This document shows, in pieces, positions 1-11,921 of a stretch of DNA of 64,000 nucleotides (position 1 is its first letter; each line of letters opens with the position of its first letter). The notes beneath the pieces were generated by a model. That model was not told where the DNA came from. It saw nothing but the letters and a program-made list of their open reading frames with translations, and ran no database searches. This stretch comes from Purshia tridentata (lineage: Eukaryota; Streptophyta; Magnoliopsida; Rosales; Rosaceae), in assembly GCA_003254885.1 (NCBI GenBank), contig QANT01004299.1:29950-93949 (forward strand), read 5' to 3'. Both the position numbers and the translations under genes were made by a program.

Positions 1-3000
1 TCCATGGAAAGAAGAATCGCCTGCAAATTAAATGAGCAAGAAACTACTCAATCATATAGCTATAAATGTATGGTAACTCCAATAATCTATAAAAATATAC
101 CTCATGTTTTTTGTGAAAATTGGGCCTGTTCTCTTTTGTGACCTTGCTTCGAATAATGGAAGCAACCATGTCTTGAACCAAACAAAAAAAAGTTTGGAGA
201 ACACATACAAGTTTCTGAGCTTCTTAGGATCACGTTTTTAAAGAGATTAACCTTAGCAGGCTGAGACACTTTTTGACTGTGGTTTTGCATCATGCTGTGC
301 TTCACAGGCAAGAGACATCTGCCAATCATGCCAAGTTAGAGAATGAGAAAACGGAGATAAAAATATTTATCGAAAAAACACATAAATTGCTGAAACTTTT
401 ACATATATATACATTTGTGCATGTGTTTTTGTACAAAACTGAGTTGAATCCTTAAGAAATGTGTTGCCATAAGTGGGGACCTCCCACTATTTTTCAACAC
501 ATAAATCAGTAAACTTTTGTTGTTCACCATTATTAGGTGCAATTAACCATTTATTAGCATTTGAAATTATTATTCTTCTAACATTTAGATCAGATCGTAC
601 CTGACTAAATAAATCTGTTGGTGGTTCCTTTTGAAACCTCCTGTCACTTGAAAGCTTTATGTCCTAGAGACAAGTTATAGTGTTGCGTTAAAAAAAGAAA
701 AAAGATAAAAAAAGGTAAACTCTCCCCAATAATCAAAGAAAAAGGCTTGGTCAGTAGATTACCCTTGGCACTCTGCTTGCCTCTTTGATATTTTGGAAAA
801 CACCAATTTCTCTTTTACTTGAAAGTTTCTGCATCAAGCACCAAATGGCTCAACAAAAGATTATTACTGATAATACAAACTCAATTCATATTTTGTATAT
901 ACTGATATTTAAATTACCTTGTTTTTAAGAGAGCAAGCTGTGCATTTATATGCCATTTCACTTTTCTCTTGCTTTAAGGCATAGACAGAGTTTGGTCTGT
1001 GAAAAAGAGTAATAATTGACAACATTAAATAGCAACCATACTCTCAATAAGATTACTCTGAAAGATTGTAATCATAAGTATTTTCATGTATGAAGCATTG
1101 AAAATCATAAAGAATGGACAACTGGAACAAAAGAGGATACATATGTTTATACGTTTAGCTTCAAAATTGACAAGTTCAAAAAGCATAGGTTGTTTACCCT
1201 TTAATCCCTGTAGTTTCTTTTTGTGATAAGCAACTATAATTAGGTGTATTTGTGTCCTGCAATGAGAAGATTAGTTGGTCATGAGAATGGAGAAAGTGAG
1301 TTCACAATCACATAGTGATAAAGGGAAAAGATCCTCTAAAAAAAAAAAAAGGGGGGGAAAATATTTGAAGGCTTACGTTATTAAATTTAAATGTGTGTTG
1401 CATACTTTTCTCCGGTGTCCTCAGGTGAAACACCTGAGTAAAAATCAAATAAGGAACTGTTAAGAGAAATATTATGAAGTGCATATACTACCTCAGGTCA
1501 AATTGCTGAGACAATGTTTATGATTACTTGAAACTCTGTTCGTTGTAGTGTGCTTGTTTTAGGCAATGGAGAAGCCTTGAAAATCTGCACAGCGCAATAC
1601 CAATCCATTAAAAGATAAAAAAATTGTACAAATTTTCAAAGTCTTCCAAATTACAAAACCAACAATTTCATTTTCTTTTAAAAGACTATTAACTCCAAGT
1701 ACAAACTCTTATGTTCAAGGGGCGATAAAGGAATAGACACTTGCTTTTGCTTGTTCGCCTGATTTAGCATGAATCTTATACCTGAAAATCAGAATTCATA
1801 AGATGGCACAACATCTTGTAATCTCATTAGATACAGTTTCTTATATCAAACCCCACATGTCTAATGAAAAATATTTATCAAAATCCAGCAAGAAGTGAAT
1901 ATACCTTCGTCTTTGTGCCCTATGTGCTGTTTCCAAATTTGGTTCTCTAGGAACTGTAACTTTAGGTCTAGCAACATCAGCTCCAACCTGCATTACACCA
2001 CAAAACATTATTATTTGGCATGAAAATAATTTCTTTTTCCTTTTTTAACGTTCAAAACAGAAAATCTTATTGATTTTATATAAGATGTATATATAATGGA
2101 CCATGGATATTACATTGACAAAATATCTGCAGAAACAATGACATGTTAAACCAGGATCAATATAGATTAGAAAAAAAAAAAACTGATATTAGTGCAGTAT
2201 GTATATTACCTTTTCCGGCACCTTATGTAACCAAAGAGGTTGATGCTTAAGTTGAGAAACCTGCTTTCAAAAAATTCTAACAGCTTAAAAACAAACTCAT
2301 ATATATATATATATCCATCAGGAAAGAGATTAGACTACGTATAAGTTCTCCAATAGAATGATTTCAACAACAGATCAAATAGATCAAAGATGCCAAACTA
2401 TCATATAATTAAAGAAAAGTGCACCTTGCGTAAATATCCAGCCTCCAACTTCTGCCTTTTAGTAGCTACACTATCAAATAATGGAGAACTCTGTGAATTC
2501 TCATCGAATTTCACTGGCTTCTTCTCAAACCTAAGCAATTAAGAATTGAAAATGGAAGAAATAGAAAAATAAAACACCAAACCATTAAGAATATCATATA
2601 CTTCCAGAAAAGAAACATCATTAGATTTCAAATTACAACATTTACAAGTGCCCACAGCAAATGAAACAATATATGCTTCAACAACTTTCAGTACAACCTG
2701 GTAAATGACAATCTTGTCTTACCAATGATTGGAATATATGTGTGTGTGTATATATATATATATATGTATATTATCAGCAGGGATGATACATACAGTTACA
2801 CCTTCAAATTCAATACGGAAAAATGTAATTTGTAAATAAAGAAAAGACAAGCCTCTTTTGCCAATGAAGATGACACTAGAGAAGAGTTTTACACCTCCTC
2901 AATGTTCGGTTGGAGTGAACTTCTCGACGCTGATTTTGCTTGGCCAAGTGACTTGCTGTTGGTTTCATTAAAGTTGAACTCCTTGATAGACGTGGCTTGA

Positions 3001-4047
3001 CTGACGACTTCTTTTTAGCTTTTGGACTATTTTGAGCCACGCGATTAGTAAGTATTAATCCTGTACAAATATGAATCTCCAGCTACTTATATAAGAAAGA
3101 GAGTGAATTAAGTTACAGTAAGAATTAATTTCATGCATGGTTAATAGTTAATACAGATGATTATACAAACTTGTTTCTTATCAGATTATGATGTTGCACA
3201 AGAAGTTGATATTAGTAAAATCAAAAAGTACGTACCTCCCCTGTTATCTTCTTCAACTGGATATACCACAGCTTCCATGCAATTACTTGAGCCACTGCTG
3301 ACAGATCTAATGCTTTTAACCACTTTCGATTCAGCATAGGTTTTTTCATGTCCCGGAAGATTGCCTTTGTACCAGTTCAGCAGTTTTACAATGAAAGCTA
3401 AAAAAAATTACATGAATAAAAAGAGAGAGAGAGTTAGTGGTAGACTTTGTAAAGCATTCAATGATTACCAAAAAAAAACCATGTGGCTAAAATTGGAGAT
3501 GCTTCTTTCCAGAGTTTTGTATGTTCAAAATAAAAACACCAAACAAAAAACCAATAAAGACACAACTTTTAAATCACAAAACTGTGACACACAAAACATC
3601 AAATTAAAGATCATTACTTTACCACATCAGAAATTTTGAAGTTTTAAGGACATGAATTGGAAAACCATTTCATACCACGCTAATTGTATTCCATTGACTC
3701 TAAACTAAATTACAATTACAATTACAATTCAAAGCAGACCTAATCTTTTCAAATCAAGCAAGGTCCACGCGTAGAAAGCGAAAATAATTAGCAGAGAAGG
3801 ATCAACAACATGATGATCCAAATCCACATTTTAGGAACATGATTAAACGCAAACAATGGTCTCTAAATCGCTTACGTGAAGGCGGATAGCTTCGGGCATA
3901 TTGGAACCAGCCTTCGGCTTCTGTGGCCTCCCAATCCGTTTCAGGCTGAGTGAAATCGTAGAACCGCGGCGCATCAAACTCGTAGTCCATATCAATATCT
4001 TCGTTCATGTAAGGTTCTCTAACAAACTCCCCCAATTCTTCGTCCAT
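1..4047 (-). CDS. TPX2: TPX2-like spindle assembly protein, 5' part, possibly eroded downstream
   Basis: TPX2 family proteins nucleate and bundle spindle microtubules and activate Aurora kinase. The start at 4047 opens with an acidic N-terminus containing DMDYEFDAPRFYDFTQ and WFQYARSYPPSP, the plant TPX2 N-terminal signature. Exons that join in frame are 3876-4047, 3236-3397, 2895-3060, 2425-2530, 2210-2260, 1905-1987 and one starting at 1781. They carry RLSRSSTLMKPTASHLAKQN, KRQKLEAGYLRK and VTVPREPNLETAHRAQRRR, all typical of the family. After 1781 the frame stops at about 1715 (SVYSFIAP then stop). Downstream segments still resemble TPX2 (about 1600-1490, 990-900, 835-755, 660-605), for example SSKREIGVFQN and DRRFQKEPPTDLF, but I could not join them in one frame. 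The C-terminal TPX2 domain lies left of the window. It is either a decayed paralogue or an intact gene whose 3' splicing I cannot resolve. Confidence 0.72.
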
Positions 4048-4350
4048 ATCTCTCTCTCTCTCTCTCCCTCTCTCCCACTCCCTCTCTCTGTTGTCTACAA
4101 TGGCAGCCCCTCTGAACCACGTTTCAGGCAAAGAAACCAAGGAATTCCACGCGCAATTTATAATTTGTTTACTTTCATTTTTCATAAATTGTAGAATTTC
4201 ATTCTCCTGCTGATTTCTAAGAAAAGCTCTGGATTACAATCAATTCAACGAGGTCTACGATTTTCCCTCTCTTTATCTCTCTGTCTCGTAAAATTGGAGG
4301 GAATTGAGAGAACCTTCCCGGGAAATGACAAAGAGAGGGAGAGAAAGCTG
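4048..4350 (-). promoter_or_regulatory. 5' UTR/leader of the TPX2-like gene with CT/GA microsatellite
   Basis: Just upstream of the start codon is a (CT)n-rich run on the + strand at about 4048-4085 (GA-rich on the coding strand), then CT-rich leader sequence to about 4280. GA/CT tracts are common in plant 5' UTRs and core promoters. I found no clear TATA box and place no transcription start. Confidence 0.35.
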
Positions 4351-5318
4351 ATGCTATATAATAAATGCTATTCGATTATGTGAAACCCTAGTTGTGATTT
4401 GTCTAAACCAGAAAGGGAATGTTTATGTTTGATTTTTTGGGGCGAAATTTACGGTTTTGTTTAAAGAAGCAAGAAAGGAAAGAGACGAAGACAGAACAGA
4501 AAAGAGAAGGTGGAGACCGGACTTGTTTTTTTCGCGCCCAAGTTTGAGAGATCGGTCCAAATTTTTGAACTTGTGGGCTCCAGTCCACTACCCAAACAAT
4601 TGTTGTTATCTTTACCAAAAAAATAAAATATTTGTTATTATGGCATCAATCATTTTGTCTATGCTCCACCCCAAAATCACAAAAATAACACATTTTGTAA
4701 GCCAAAATTTTTTAAATATATTATATAAGCAATAATATTAAGAATTCTAAATTGGGTTAAATAATATTCTGAAATATATTATGCTTGGAGTGGGGCATGT
4801 ATGACTAAATGACACATTAACACATCATGTGGAATCCAAATTTGAGATTACTAGTAATGTTCATTATATATGTATGTATGGATTGAAAGAAAATATTTAC
4901 TCTCCTTTTTTGTTTGAGCAAATTTTAATAGGTAACTATCGGCAAATTATTCACCGATAGATGTATATTATTAATGAAAAATCATTATTCAAAATGTCTG
5001 TTTTAGTATAGGAATAAAAACTTCATATTCAACAACAACAAAAAAGATAGTCCAAAACTAGTGCATATATCTAAAATAGTCCAAATCTCAAATATTTGAC
5101 TTAAACGCATAAATCCAAAATAGTAATTATTATTATTTTGAGGAAGGAGGATTTCAGAAACTCAGGGACTATAGATAATGGGTCCCTTTTCTCCAACAGC
5201 CACAAATTTCCTAACACTGAGAAGAACTCTTGGATGTATTAACAAGCCAAAAGGATTCACACGTGGTATGGATTCATCATCGTATAAATAATCTAAAATG
5301 AATCCATGAACATCGAGT
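4351..5318. other. intergenic, AT-rich, no gene seen
   Basis: This is the region between the TPX2 leader and the tRNA. It holds short ORFs only (4403-4618 on -, 4457-4735 on +), with no family resemblance. Composition becomes strongly AT-rich after 4600. Nothing else is supported. Confidence 0.5.
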
Positions 5319-5392
5319 GGCCTATTAGCTCAGCTGGTTAGAGCGTCGTGCTAATAACGCGAAGGTCGCAGGTTCGAAACCTGCATGGGCCA
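5319..5392 (+). tRNA. trnI-AAU: tRNA-Ile (anticodon AAU)
   Basis: This is a 74-nt cloverleaf. The acceptor stem GGCCTAT pairs with ATGGGCC (one T-G pair), followed by discriminator A at 5392. The D arm is GCTCAGCTGGTTAGAGC. The anticodon stem TCGTG/CGCGA encloses loop CTAATAA with anticodon AAT. The T arm GCAGGTTCGAAACCTGC is perfect. A-box and B-box (GGTTCGAAACC) promoters are internal and intact, and there is no intron. A TTTT run follows at 5393-5396. CCA is not encoded, as expected for a nuclear tRNA. Confidence 0.97.
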
Positions 5393-5396
5393 TTTT
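5393..5396 (+). terminator. Pol III T-run terminator of tRNA-Ile
   Basis: Four T residues follow immediately after the discriminator base. This is the minimal RNA polymerase III termination signal and is consistent with a transcribed tRNA gene. Confidence 0.7.
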
Positions 5397-5940
5397 AAAA
5401 TACTTTTAACTTTCATTAATCATTTGTTACCAAATATAACCATGACCTGCAATATTCCAATGCCTTGCGCTTCTTAAATGAACTGAGGCTATTATACAAT
5501 TTTTGCCATTCGAACACAACTTTAACTTTGGTTGACAGAATGTTACCACATCCTGATTTCACTAGGTGAGGTTATTATTTGATTTCACTAAGTAATGTTT
5601 TTTATACCTGAATTTTTTAGGCCATCTCATGCTATATTGCTATGGTTGGTTTGCTCTGCCGCTCATAAATCCATATTGATCAAGTGAGTTGGCCTCACCT
5701 GTTACATTTTCAGTAATTAATTCAAAATTCACCAGGTGGAACCTGGACTGTTAGGTACTCATAGACTTTCATAACAGCTGGCAAATTGCTAGTCTGTACT
5801 ATTATGTCAAAAGGGGCAGACCATCCAACCATTTTCATTAATCCAACTACAATTGACTTGTTGCATGCTTACCTTGGAAAGCGAATGGTTAGGACAATAG
5901 ATTGCCTCTTGTTTTATATCAATCAAGGTGACAAATTATT

Positions 5941-6098
5941 GTGTGTGACATAGTGTTATCAATTCATTTAAATTATAACACATGTATAATTATTAATTTC
6001 TAAAATTTCAAACTTTAAAAAATATCTTTAAAATCATATATATGTTATAATTTAAATAAGTTCATAACACTATGTCATCATATCACATAGTGTTACAA
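5941..6098. mobile_element. MITE-like inverted-repeat element
   Basis: Two arms form a long imperfect palindrome. The left arm starts TGACATAGTGTTAT (5947) and runs through TTTAAATTATAACA. The right arm reads TGTTATAATTTAAAT (from about 6044) and ends ATAACACTATGTCA (6064-6077). The spacer is short and AT-rich, with no coding capacity. A further CACATAGTGTTA copy lies at 6084-6095. Size and structure fit a non-autonomous DNA transposon, but I cannot assign a superfamily or a target-site duplication with confidence. Confidence 0.6.
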
Positions 6099-6651
6099 TT
6101 ATTATAAAAGAAATATTATATACTCATTGTATATAAAATTTTTATAAGAGGAGCATTGTATATAGCCTAATTTATAACCAACAAAACCTGAATTGTCCAT
6201 AATAACAACAAAGGTCCCACTTGTACTAATTTAGAAAAATAGAATGCCATCTTAAAATTTGGGTTGTTTTAAGTTTTCTCTTCTATTTTTAAAATTTATA
6301 CAATAGCAAATTTGAAAATGATTTGAAATTTAAAAATTGTTTTTGTTACAATATTGAAAATTTTGAATTTGAAAACCATCTTTCTATATTTTATGAAAAA
6401 ATAGAAGGTTTTTGATAATTTATACATTCTAAGTTTCTCACCATCTTACCCAAGTTCCCAACACCAATTTTATTTTCAAAACATATCCTTTATATTTGAA
6501 TTTTTTTTAAAAAGTGTTTTAAAATCTTATACCAAACCTATCCAACTTTGTGGAGGCAACAGCAAAACTGCAAAGCACACACACTTCCCTCGCAATCTCA
6601 GTCTCACTCTCTCCACCAACCAACAGGCAACGCGAGGCCTCGCATTAGCCG
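6099..6651. other. AT-rich 5' flank of the ACS10-like gene
   Basis: Very AT-rich DNA with T-runs and A-runs to about 6530 changes to C-rich leader sequence at 6540-6651, probably the promoter and 5' UTR of the following gene. No separate gene is visible. Confidence 0.4.
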
Positions 6652-8762
6652 ATGACCCAAACCCGCGAACCCGAATCCGAACCCGACACCGACGAGTCCC
6701 GAAGAAAGCCCGCTGGAGCCACCGCCATGAGACTGATAGTGCCACTCCAAGGAGTGGTCCAAGGCAGAGGAGGCCTTATCCTGGGCTCTCTTATTCCCTG
6801 TGCTCTCTTTTACTTCCTCCAGCTCTACCTAAAACGACACCGTCCCTCCAAACCCTCATCCGACCCGCCTTCGCTGTCTCCGTCGTCCTCTAACCTCGCC
6901 GAGCTCCAGAGATCGTCGTCGCGGTCCAACTTGTCCAACCGTGGATCCATGGGCCAGGTCCGGGTATCCTCCCGGGCGTGTTTGATTGCCAAACCCAGCG
7001 ACTCGCCGTATTATATCGGGCTCGATAGGGTTTTGGAGGACCCGTACCATCGGGTTGATAATCCGAATGGGGTTATTCAGCTTGGGTTGTCCGAGAACAG
7101 GGTGAGTTTTAGTTTTGTGTTGGGCATTATGTTGTCAGAATTGATTTTATGTCAATTTTGTTTTTCTTTTGGTTCTTATATATCTGTGTTTGTGCTGTTG
7201 TAGCTGTGTTTGGATTTGATTGAGAAATGGGTTACGGAGAATTTGACGGAATCAATAGTGGGAACCGACGGTGGTGAGTTGAGCATCAGTGGGATAGCAG
7301 CGTACCAGCCGTTCGATGGATTGGCTGAGCTGAAAGTGGTATGATTAATGCTCTCAATATTTTAAAGATTGTTGGATGCTTTAGTTAGATGGTAGTAATA
7401 TAAATTTGGTATAAAAGATCAGTTGCTCAATTTGTGATGTATGATGGCTACATTGCTTGGATTTTCCTAGCCAATGTTCTTTCATCATATTGATCAATTT
7501 CAATATATTCTAGCATCGGTTAGCCTCTTCCAAGATGACTGTTGCATTTCTGAATAATTGCAATTTTATCGAGTTTCTAATGCTGTTAACTATTGTTGTT
7601 TTTTTCTTTTAACAAAAATCTTCTTTATGTACTTTGCAGGCTATGGCAAGTTTCATGTCCCAGGTCATGCGAAGATCAGTGCCATTTGACCCATCACAAT
7701 TAGTATTAACATCTGGTGCAACGCCTGCAGTTGAGATATTAAGCTTCTGTTTAGCTGACCATGGAAATGCATTTCTTGTTCCTACACCATATTATCCTGG
7801 GTAATTCTAAAACTATATATATTTTTTTAATCAATGGGGAAATCAATTCTAATAGATTATTTGTACAAGTCTTCTGTCGTGGTTAATAAGAAAAAAAGTT
7901 CGGCAGTTTTGACAGGGATATGAGATGGCGAACAGGGGTGGAGCTGATTCCGGTTCACTGTCGCAGCACTGACAACTTCATTGTAAATGTAACTGTTCTT
8001 GATCAAGCATTCAGTCAGGCTAGAAAACGAGGAGTTAAAGTGCAGGGAATTCTCATTTCTAATCCTTCGAATCCTGTTGGTAATTTACTTTCAAGGGAAA
8101 CACTGTGCAGTCTTTTGGACTTTGCCCAAGAGAAGAACATCCATATCATCTCTGACGAAATATTTGCTGGGTCTATGTATGGAAATGAGGAGTTTGTGAG
8201 CATGGCAGAAATTGTTGACACAGAAGATTTTGACAAGAACAGGGTTCACATAATATATGGGCTATCAAAAGACCTATCTATTCCAGGCTTCAGGATTGGG
8301 GTTTTATATTCCTATAATGAGAGTGTTTTGGTTGCTGCTAAAAGGTTAACAAGATTTTCTCCTATTTCTGCTCTGACCCAGCGGCTTATTATTTTGATGC
8401 TTTTAGATACTAGATTCATTCAGGAATACCTAGCGATCAACAAAAAGAGAATACAGCATATGTATGATTTATTTGTGGCTGGTTTGCAACAATTAGGAAT
8501 CAAGTGTGCAAAGAGCAGCGCTGGGTTGTACTGTTGGGTTGATATGAGTGGATTAATTCGCTCTTATGGTGAGAAAGGGGAACTCGAGTTATGGGATAAG
8601 CTGTTGAACATTGCCAAGATCAATGTGACACCTGGTTCAGCCTGCCACTGCATAGAACCGGGATGGTTCAGATGTTGTTTTACTACTTTGACTCCAGAGG
8701 ATGTTCCTGTAGTTATAGACAGAATTTGGAAAGTTACTGAAACAATTAAATCTTACAGTTAG
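6652..8762 (+). CDS. ACS10: ACC-synthase-like class I aminotransferase (ACS10 type)
   Basis: The four exons 6652-7101, 7204-7338, 7640-7800 and 7916-8762 join in frame to a 530-residue protein. It belongs to the PLP-dependent fold-type I family near ACC synthase. In Arabidopsis the ACS10/ACS12 branch lacks ACC synthase activity and acts as amino-acid aminotransferases, so ethylene synthesis should not be assumed. Residues 25-70 hold [17 protein letters not shown] and a hydrophobic segment [19 protein letters not shown], a likely N-terminal membrane anchor seen in this branch. Then come the ACS core ([20 protein letters not shown]), PLP-binding [22 protein letters not shown], and the Schiff-base lysine in [14 protein letters not shown] (about residue 367). 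The C-terminal [17 protein letters not shown] is intact. The gene appears functional. Confidence 0.93.
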
Positions 8763-9326
8763 TTGAAATACTACAAAATTATGTTGCATTCAAGCTCTTT
8801 GGGTTCTTATGGTGTTGCTCTATAAGAAGTGGCTGGCATATCCCTCTGGAAGAGGGGTATGCTGTGGATAATCAGAGATTTGACATTGAAGTGAACTGGG
8901 GTATGCTGTGCACAATCTGAAAATTTAGTACATTATGGACTTGGTAGTTCATGGTAATCTATATACTCAAGTCCATAGTGAAAACTAAAATCAACTGGAG
9001 GACAGACTAGATGGAGAGGGCGGCTGCAAGTTGAGTTCAAACTTGAAGAGGCCTTTTTTCTTCACATCAGTTTAAGCATAGGCAAATTCTTCTCCTTTCT
9101 GTGCAATCCTTCTATCATCTTTCTGCCAGTTCTGAAGATGCAGCATCCAAAAGCGCTCTTCTGCATGAGTTCCTGTCATTGATGCATTAATGCTAGAGTT
9201 ACTGTTTATGAAATCCTTGTGGTGTCAAAAGGAATTGACCTTTGGTTCATATATATGATTTTTCTCTTTTCTTTTTTTCAATCTATTCCAAACTAATGTT
9301 CGGTAGCTGTGATCAAATAAATAAAA
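8763..9326. other. convergent 3' flanks of ACS10-like and DUF688 genes
   Basis: The interval lies between two convergent genes and probably consists of their 3' UTRs. No ORF or repeat of note. A direct repeat of GGGGTATGCTGTG occurs near 8855 and 8898. Confidence 0.4.
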
Positions 9327-10250
9327 TCATTGGTACTGTGCTATCCTGGTGACCAAATACTTTTTCAGGAAAGGAGGATAGTTAATGTAGAAGCAAGGAT
9401 GCAGATTTACCTTTGGTAGATTGTGTTTTCTCATTTGAACAGCTTTCCTCCTGTAACTACCATTTCGGCTCATCATTATCAGCTCTCCGAGTGTTTTTGG
9501 CTTCTTTAATATGACACTACCATTACTTTCACGATCAAAATATTTAATCTTTGGTTCTGGTGGATTAAGAGAGCTGTTATCTGATTGGCCAAACTTTTCA
9601 AGAAATCCAGAATTGGCGGGAAGCAATGGAAAGAGGCATTCCAAAAAAGAAGCCCCAACCAGGCTTGAAGCTCCAGTTGCATAGCTGCTTGGACTGCTAC
9701 CTGTTTCTGACACTGGCGAGGAAGGTGTCTCTGGCTGACCATTCTTATCTTCTGTTGGTGCTGTTTTGTTTGCTGGAACAGCAGTGGAGATTGTCACTGA
9801 TGAAACAAGACAGTTTGCTAGGAGAGAAGGAGCTGAGCTAAATGAATCATCTGTTTCGAAATCAAATGCTTCAAGATCCAGTTTAAACATGCTTTGTACT
9901 TCATCTTCCTCATCACCGTTTCCACTACCATCGTCATTGTAATCTTCTTCTTCAACATAATCATAGCGGCGAGAGCATATTGGAGGTGAAGGAAAAGTGA
10001 TAAGCTTCACTGGTAGGGGTGGAGATGCTGATTCCAATGATGGTTCTGAGAAAGATGGTAGTGGTATTCCTGGATTTTCTTCCCATTTGAATGGCACCGA
10101 GGCAATAAGCTTGACTGGAGGGGTTGGAACTGAACTATTTGAAGAAACCACTGGTTTCCAGTCTTTTTTAGGTATTCCTGGCTTTTCTTCCCATAGGAAT
10201 GGAACTGAAGGTGGTTCCCTTACATGCTTCTTATTGGAGTTTGCCATCAA
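9327..10250 (-). CDS. DUF688 family protein
   Basis: A single exon of 307 residues. The diagnostic motif appears twice near the N-terminus: VPFLWEEKPGIPK (about residues 17-29) and VPFKWEENPGIP (about 52-63). It is the hallmark of the plant DUF688 family, of unknown function. The middle is acidic (DDGSGNGDEEDE) and Ser/Thr/Pro-rich, predicted disordered. The C-terminus has a basic stretch (KTLGELIMMSRNGSYRRKAVQMRK) ending before a hydrophobic tail. No signal peptide or membrane segment is seen. The start is the first of two adjacent Met codons. Function unknown. Confidence 0.8.
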   Translation of the reverse strand: MMANSNKKHVREPPSVPFLWEEKPGIPKKDWKPVVSSNSSVPTPPVKLIASVPFKWEENPGIPLPSFSEPSLESASPPLPVKLITFPSPPICSRRYDYVEEEDYNDDGSGNGDEEDEVQSMFKLDLEAFDFETDDSFSSAPSLLANCLVSSVTISTAVPANKTAPTEDKNGQPETPSSPVSETGSSPSSYATGASSLVGASFLECLFPLLPANSGFLEKFGQSDNSSLNPPEPKIKYFDRESNGSVILKKPKTLGELIMMSRNGSYRRKAVQMRKHNLPKVNLHPCFYINYPPFLKKYLVTRIAQYQ

Positions 10251-11921
10251 TTCCTTCTCTACTATATGGATGCAAAATTCATACGGCTATTCGGTTGTTG
10301 CCTTGTTTCCTTATATTGAGGTTTGAGGATACATAGGTGGTTAGAAATTGCAACTAATATTTTCATGCCAACTGTGCCATCTTCATATAGATTAGGCACA
10401 CCTGCTCTCCTCCCTCTCCTGTATTTGTGTAAATTTTCTAATTTCATATTACGTTCAATACAGTCCGGAAGATGTCAGTGATAGATCCCTTGGCAAGAGT
10501 TCAATGAGGTTATGGATCTGTTAATCTGTCACCAACTCCTATCAAATCTTGGTGGATTGGTTTACTTTCTTTTTGTTTCTTTTCCTTTGGCAATATGGTT
10601 TGTGGATTTGAATCCATGATCAGTTTATGAAAAGTAGTATAAGTAGATGGTTTTACTGCCAAGCTTCAATGAATAAGCTATGTGGGGTATCATTGCACAT
10701 ACTGTGTCATAATTCATAAGCAAGATGTCATGGGTTACAAGCTGAAGTAGTGAAAGGCCAATGTATAAAATACAATAAGTGGGCTGCTGGAGGATCAAAT
10801 GCTTTATCTTTTATATTCGTCATATTCTTGGTTGTTTTAATTTGTCTGTTTGGTTTTGTCCTCCACTGGCTAGGCCTGGCCGAAAGGCAGGGATTCAGAC
10901 TCAGATGCTCACATGTATTGTCCATTACAGTGGTTTAATTTCACTAAGGTGATCATGAAGGCCCTTCTGGATTTACATGATTCATTCAACTGTATCAATT
11001 GAACTGTTGTTGCTGGGCACAAAATCAGCTGACATATATAAACAACTGCAAGTTGATATATTTTTATTTTGGTTATTACAATAATGAGGAAAATAAAAGA
11101 GTGACAATTAAAAATGAAAAGTTCATAGTTAATATAAACATTAAGTGGGAGTCTACTTTGAAAAGGTAATTCGCATCACATATGTAGTGTCAAAGTGCCT
11201 CATTGGCATTTGCAGACCTAATAATATATATTAAACTAGCATTAATCATTAATATATATTAAACATTAAAACTAGCATTAATCATTAATATACATTAAAC
11301 TAGCATTAATTATTAAACAGAGCATGCATTACGAGACATTCTTAATGAAATGAGTTCTATACATCGTGGGCTCCACCTATTATGAGCGGATGCCACAGAT
11401 TGTAGGGCATACCCCATCAAAAAATCTCTCATTAAACTAAAGTTAGGTTTGGTGACTTTGGTCTCGTCCCTTATAATATTAACAGATAATATTAAAAGAT
11501 TGATAATCTTAGCCAATAATAATGATAAATACTGTGACGAGATTCCGTTTGCTAATTAAATTACAATCCAAGAACATAGGATCCACTCCCTATTTCAAAT
11601 TCTCAAATATATGATTGCTGTTTTATGTCCAAAACGAAATTGAAATAGATGCATGAATTATAATGGGGAACTCTCTTTTTTCTTTTTCTTTTTTCCTTAT
11701 AAATTTCTCAAGAAACAAATCATTTACATAAATACATCTATTTATTTTTCATATACAACAAAGGGTTAGATACAAAACAAACCCTCCAACATTTGAAACG
11801 CAGTTCAATTCAAAATCAACCATGATAAAACTTCGGACATCAAAGTTGAAACCCAAAATGGAAAACGTAAAAAACATAAAAAAAAGAAGAGTTAATCAGT
11901 GTCTCCTCAATTAGCTAGCAG
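10251..11921. other. intergenic between DUF688 and PSI1-like genes
   Basis: This presumably includes the promoter and 5' UTR of the DUF688 gene (10251-10500) and the 3' flank of the PSI1-like gene (11750-11921). Short ORFs at 10728-10938 have no resemblance to known proteins. A small minisatellite lies at 11219-11318. Confidence 0.4.
11219..11318. repeat. AT-rich minisatellite, about 3 copies
   Basis: The core AAACTAGCATTAATCATTAA is repeated three times with variable spacing (27-36 bp), the last copy diverged to ATTAATTATTAA. It is non-coding and lies between genes. Confidence 0.7.

Noticed and set aside
6240-6530. second foldback element before the ACS10-like gene
   Set aside because: Complementary A- and T-runs (CTTCTATTTTT / AAAAATAGAAG) are expected in such AT-rich DNA and the arms do not extend.
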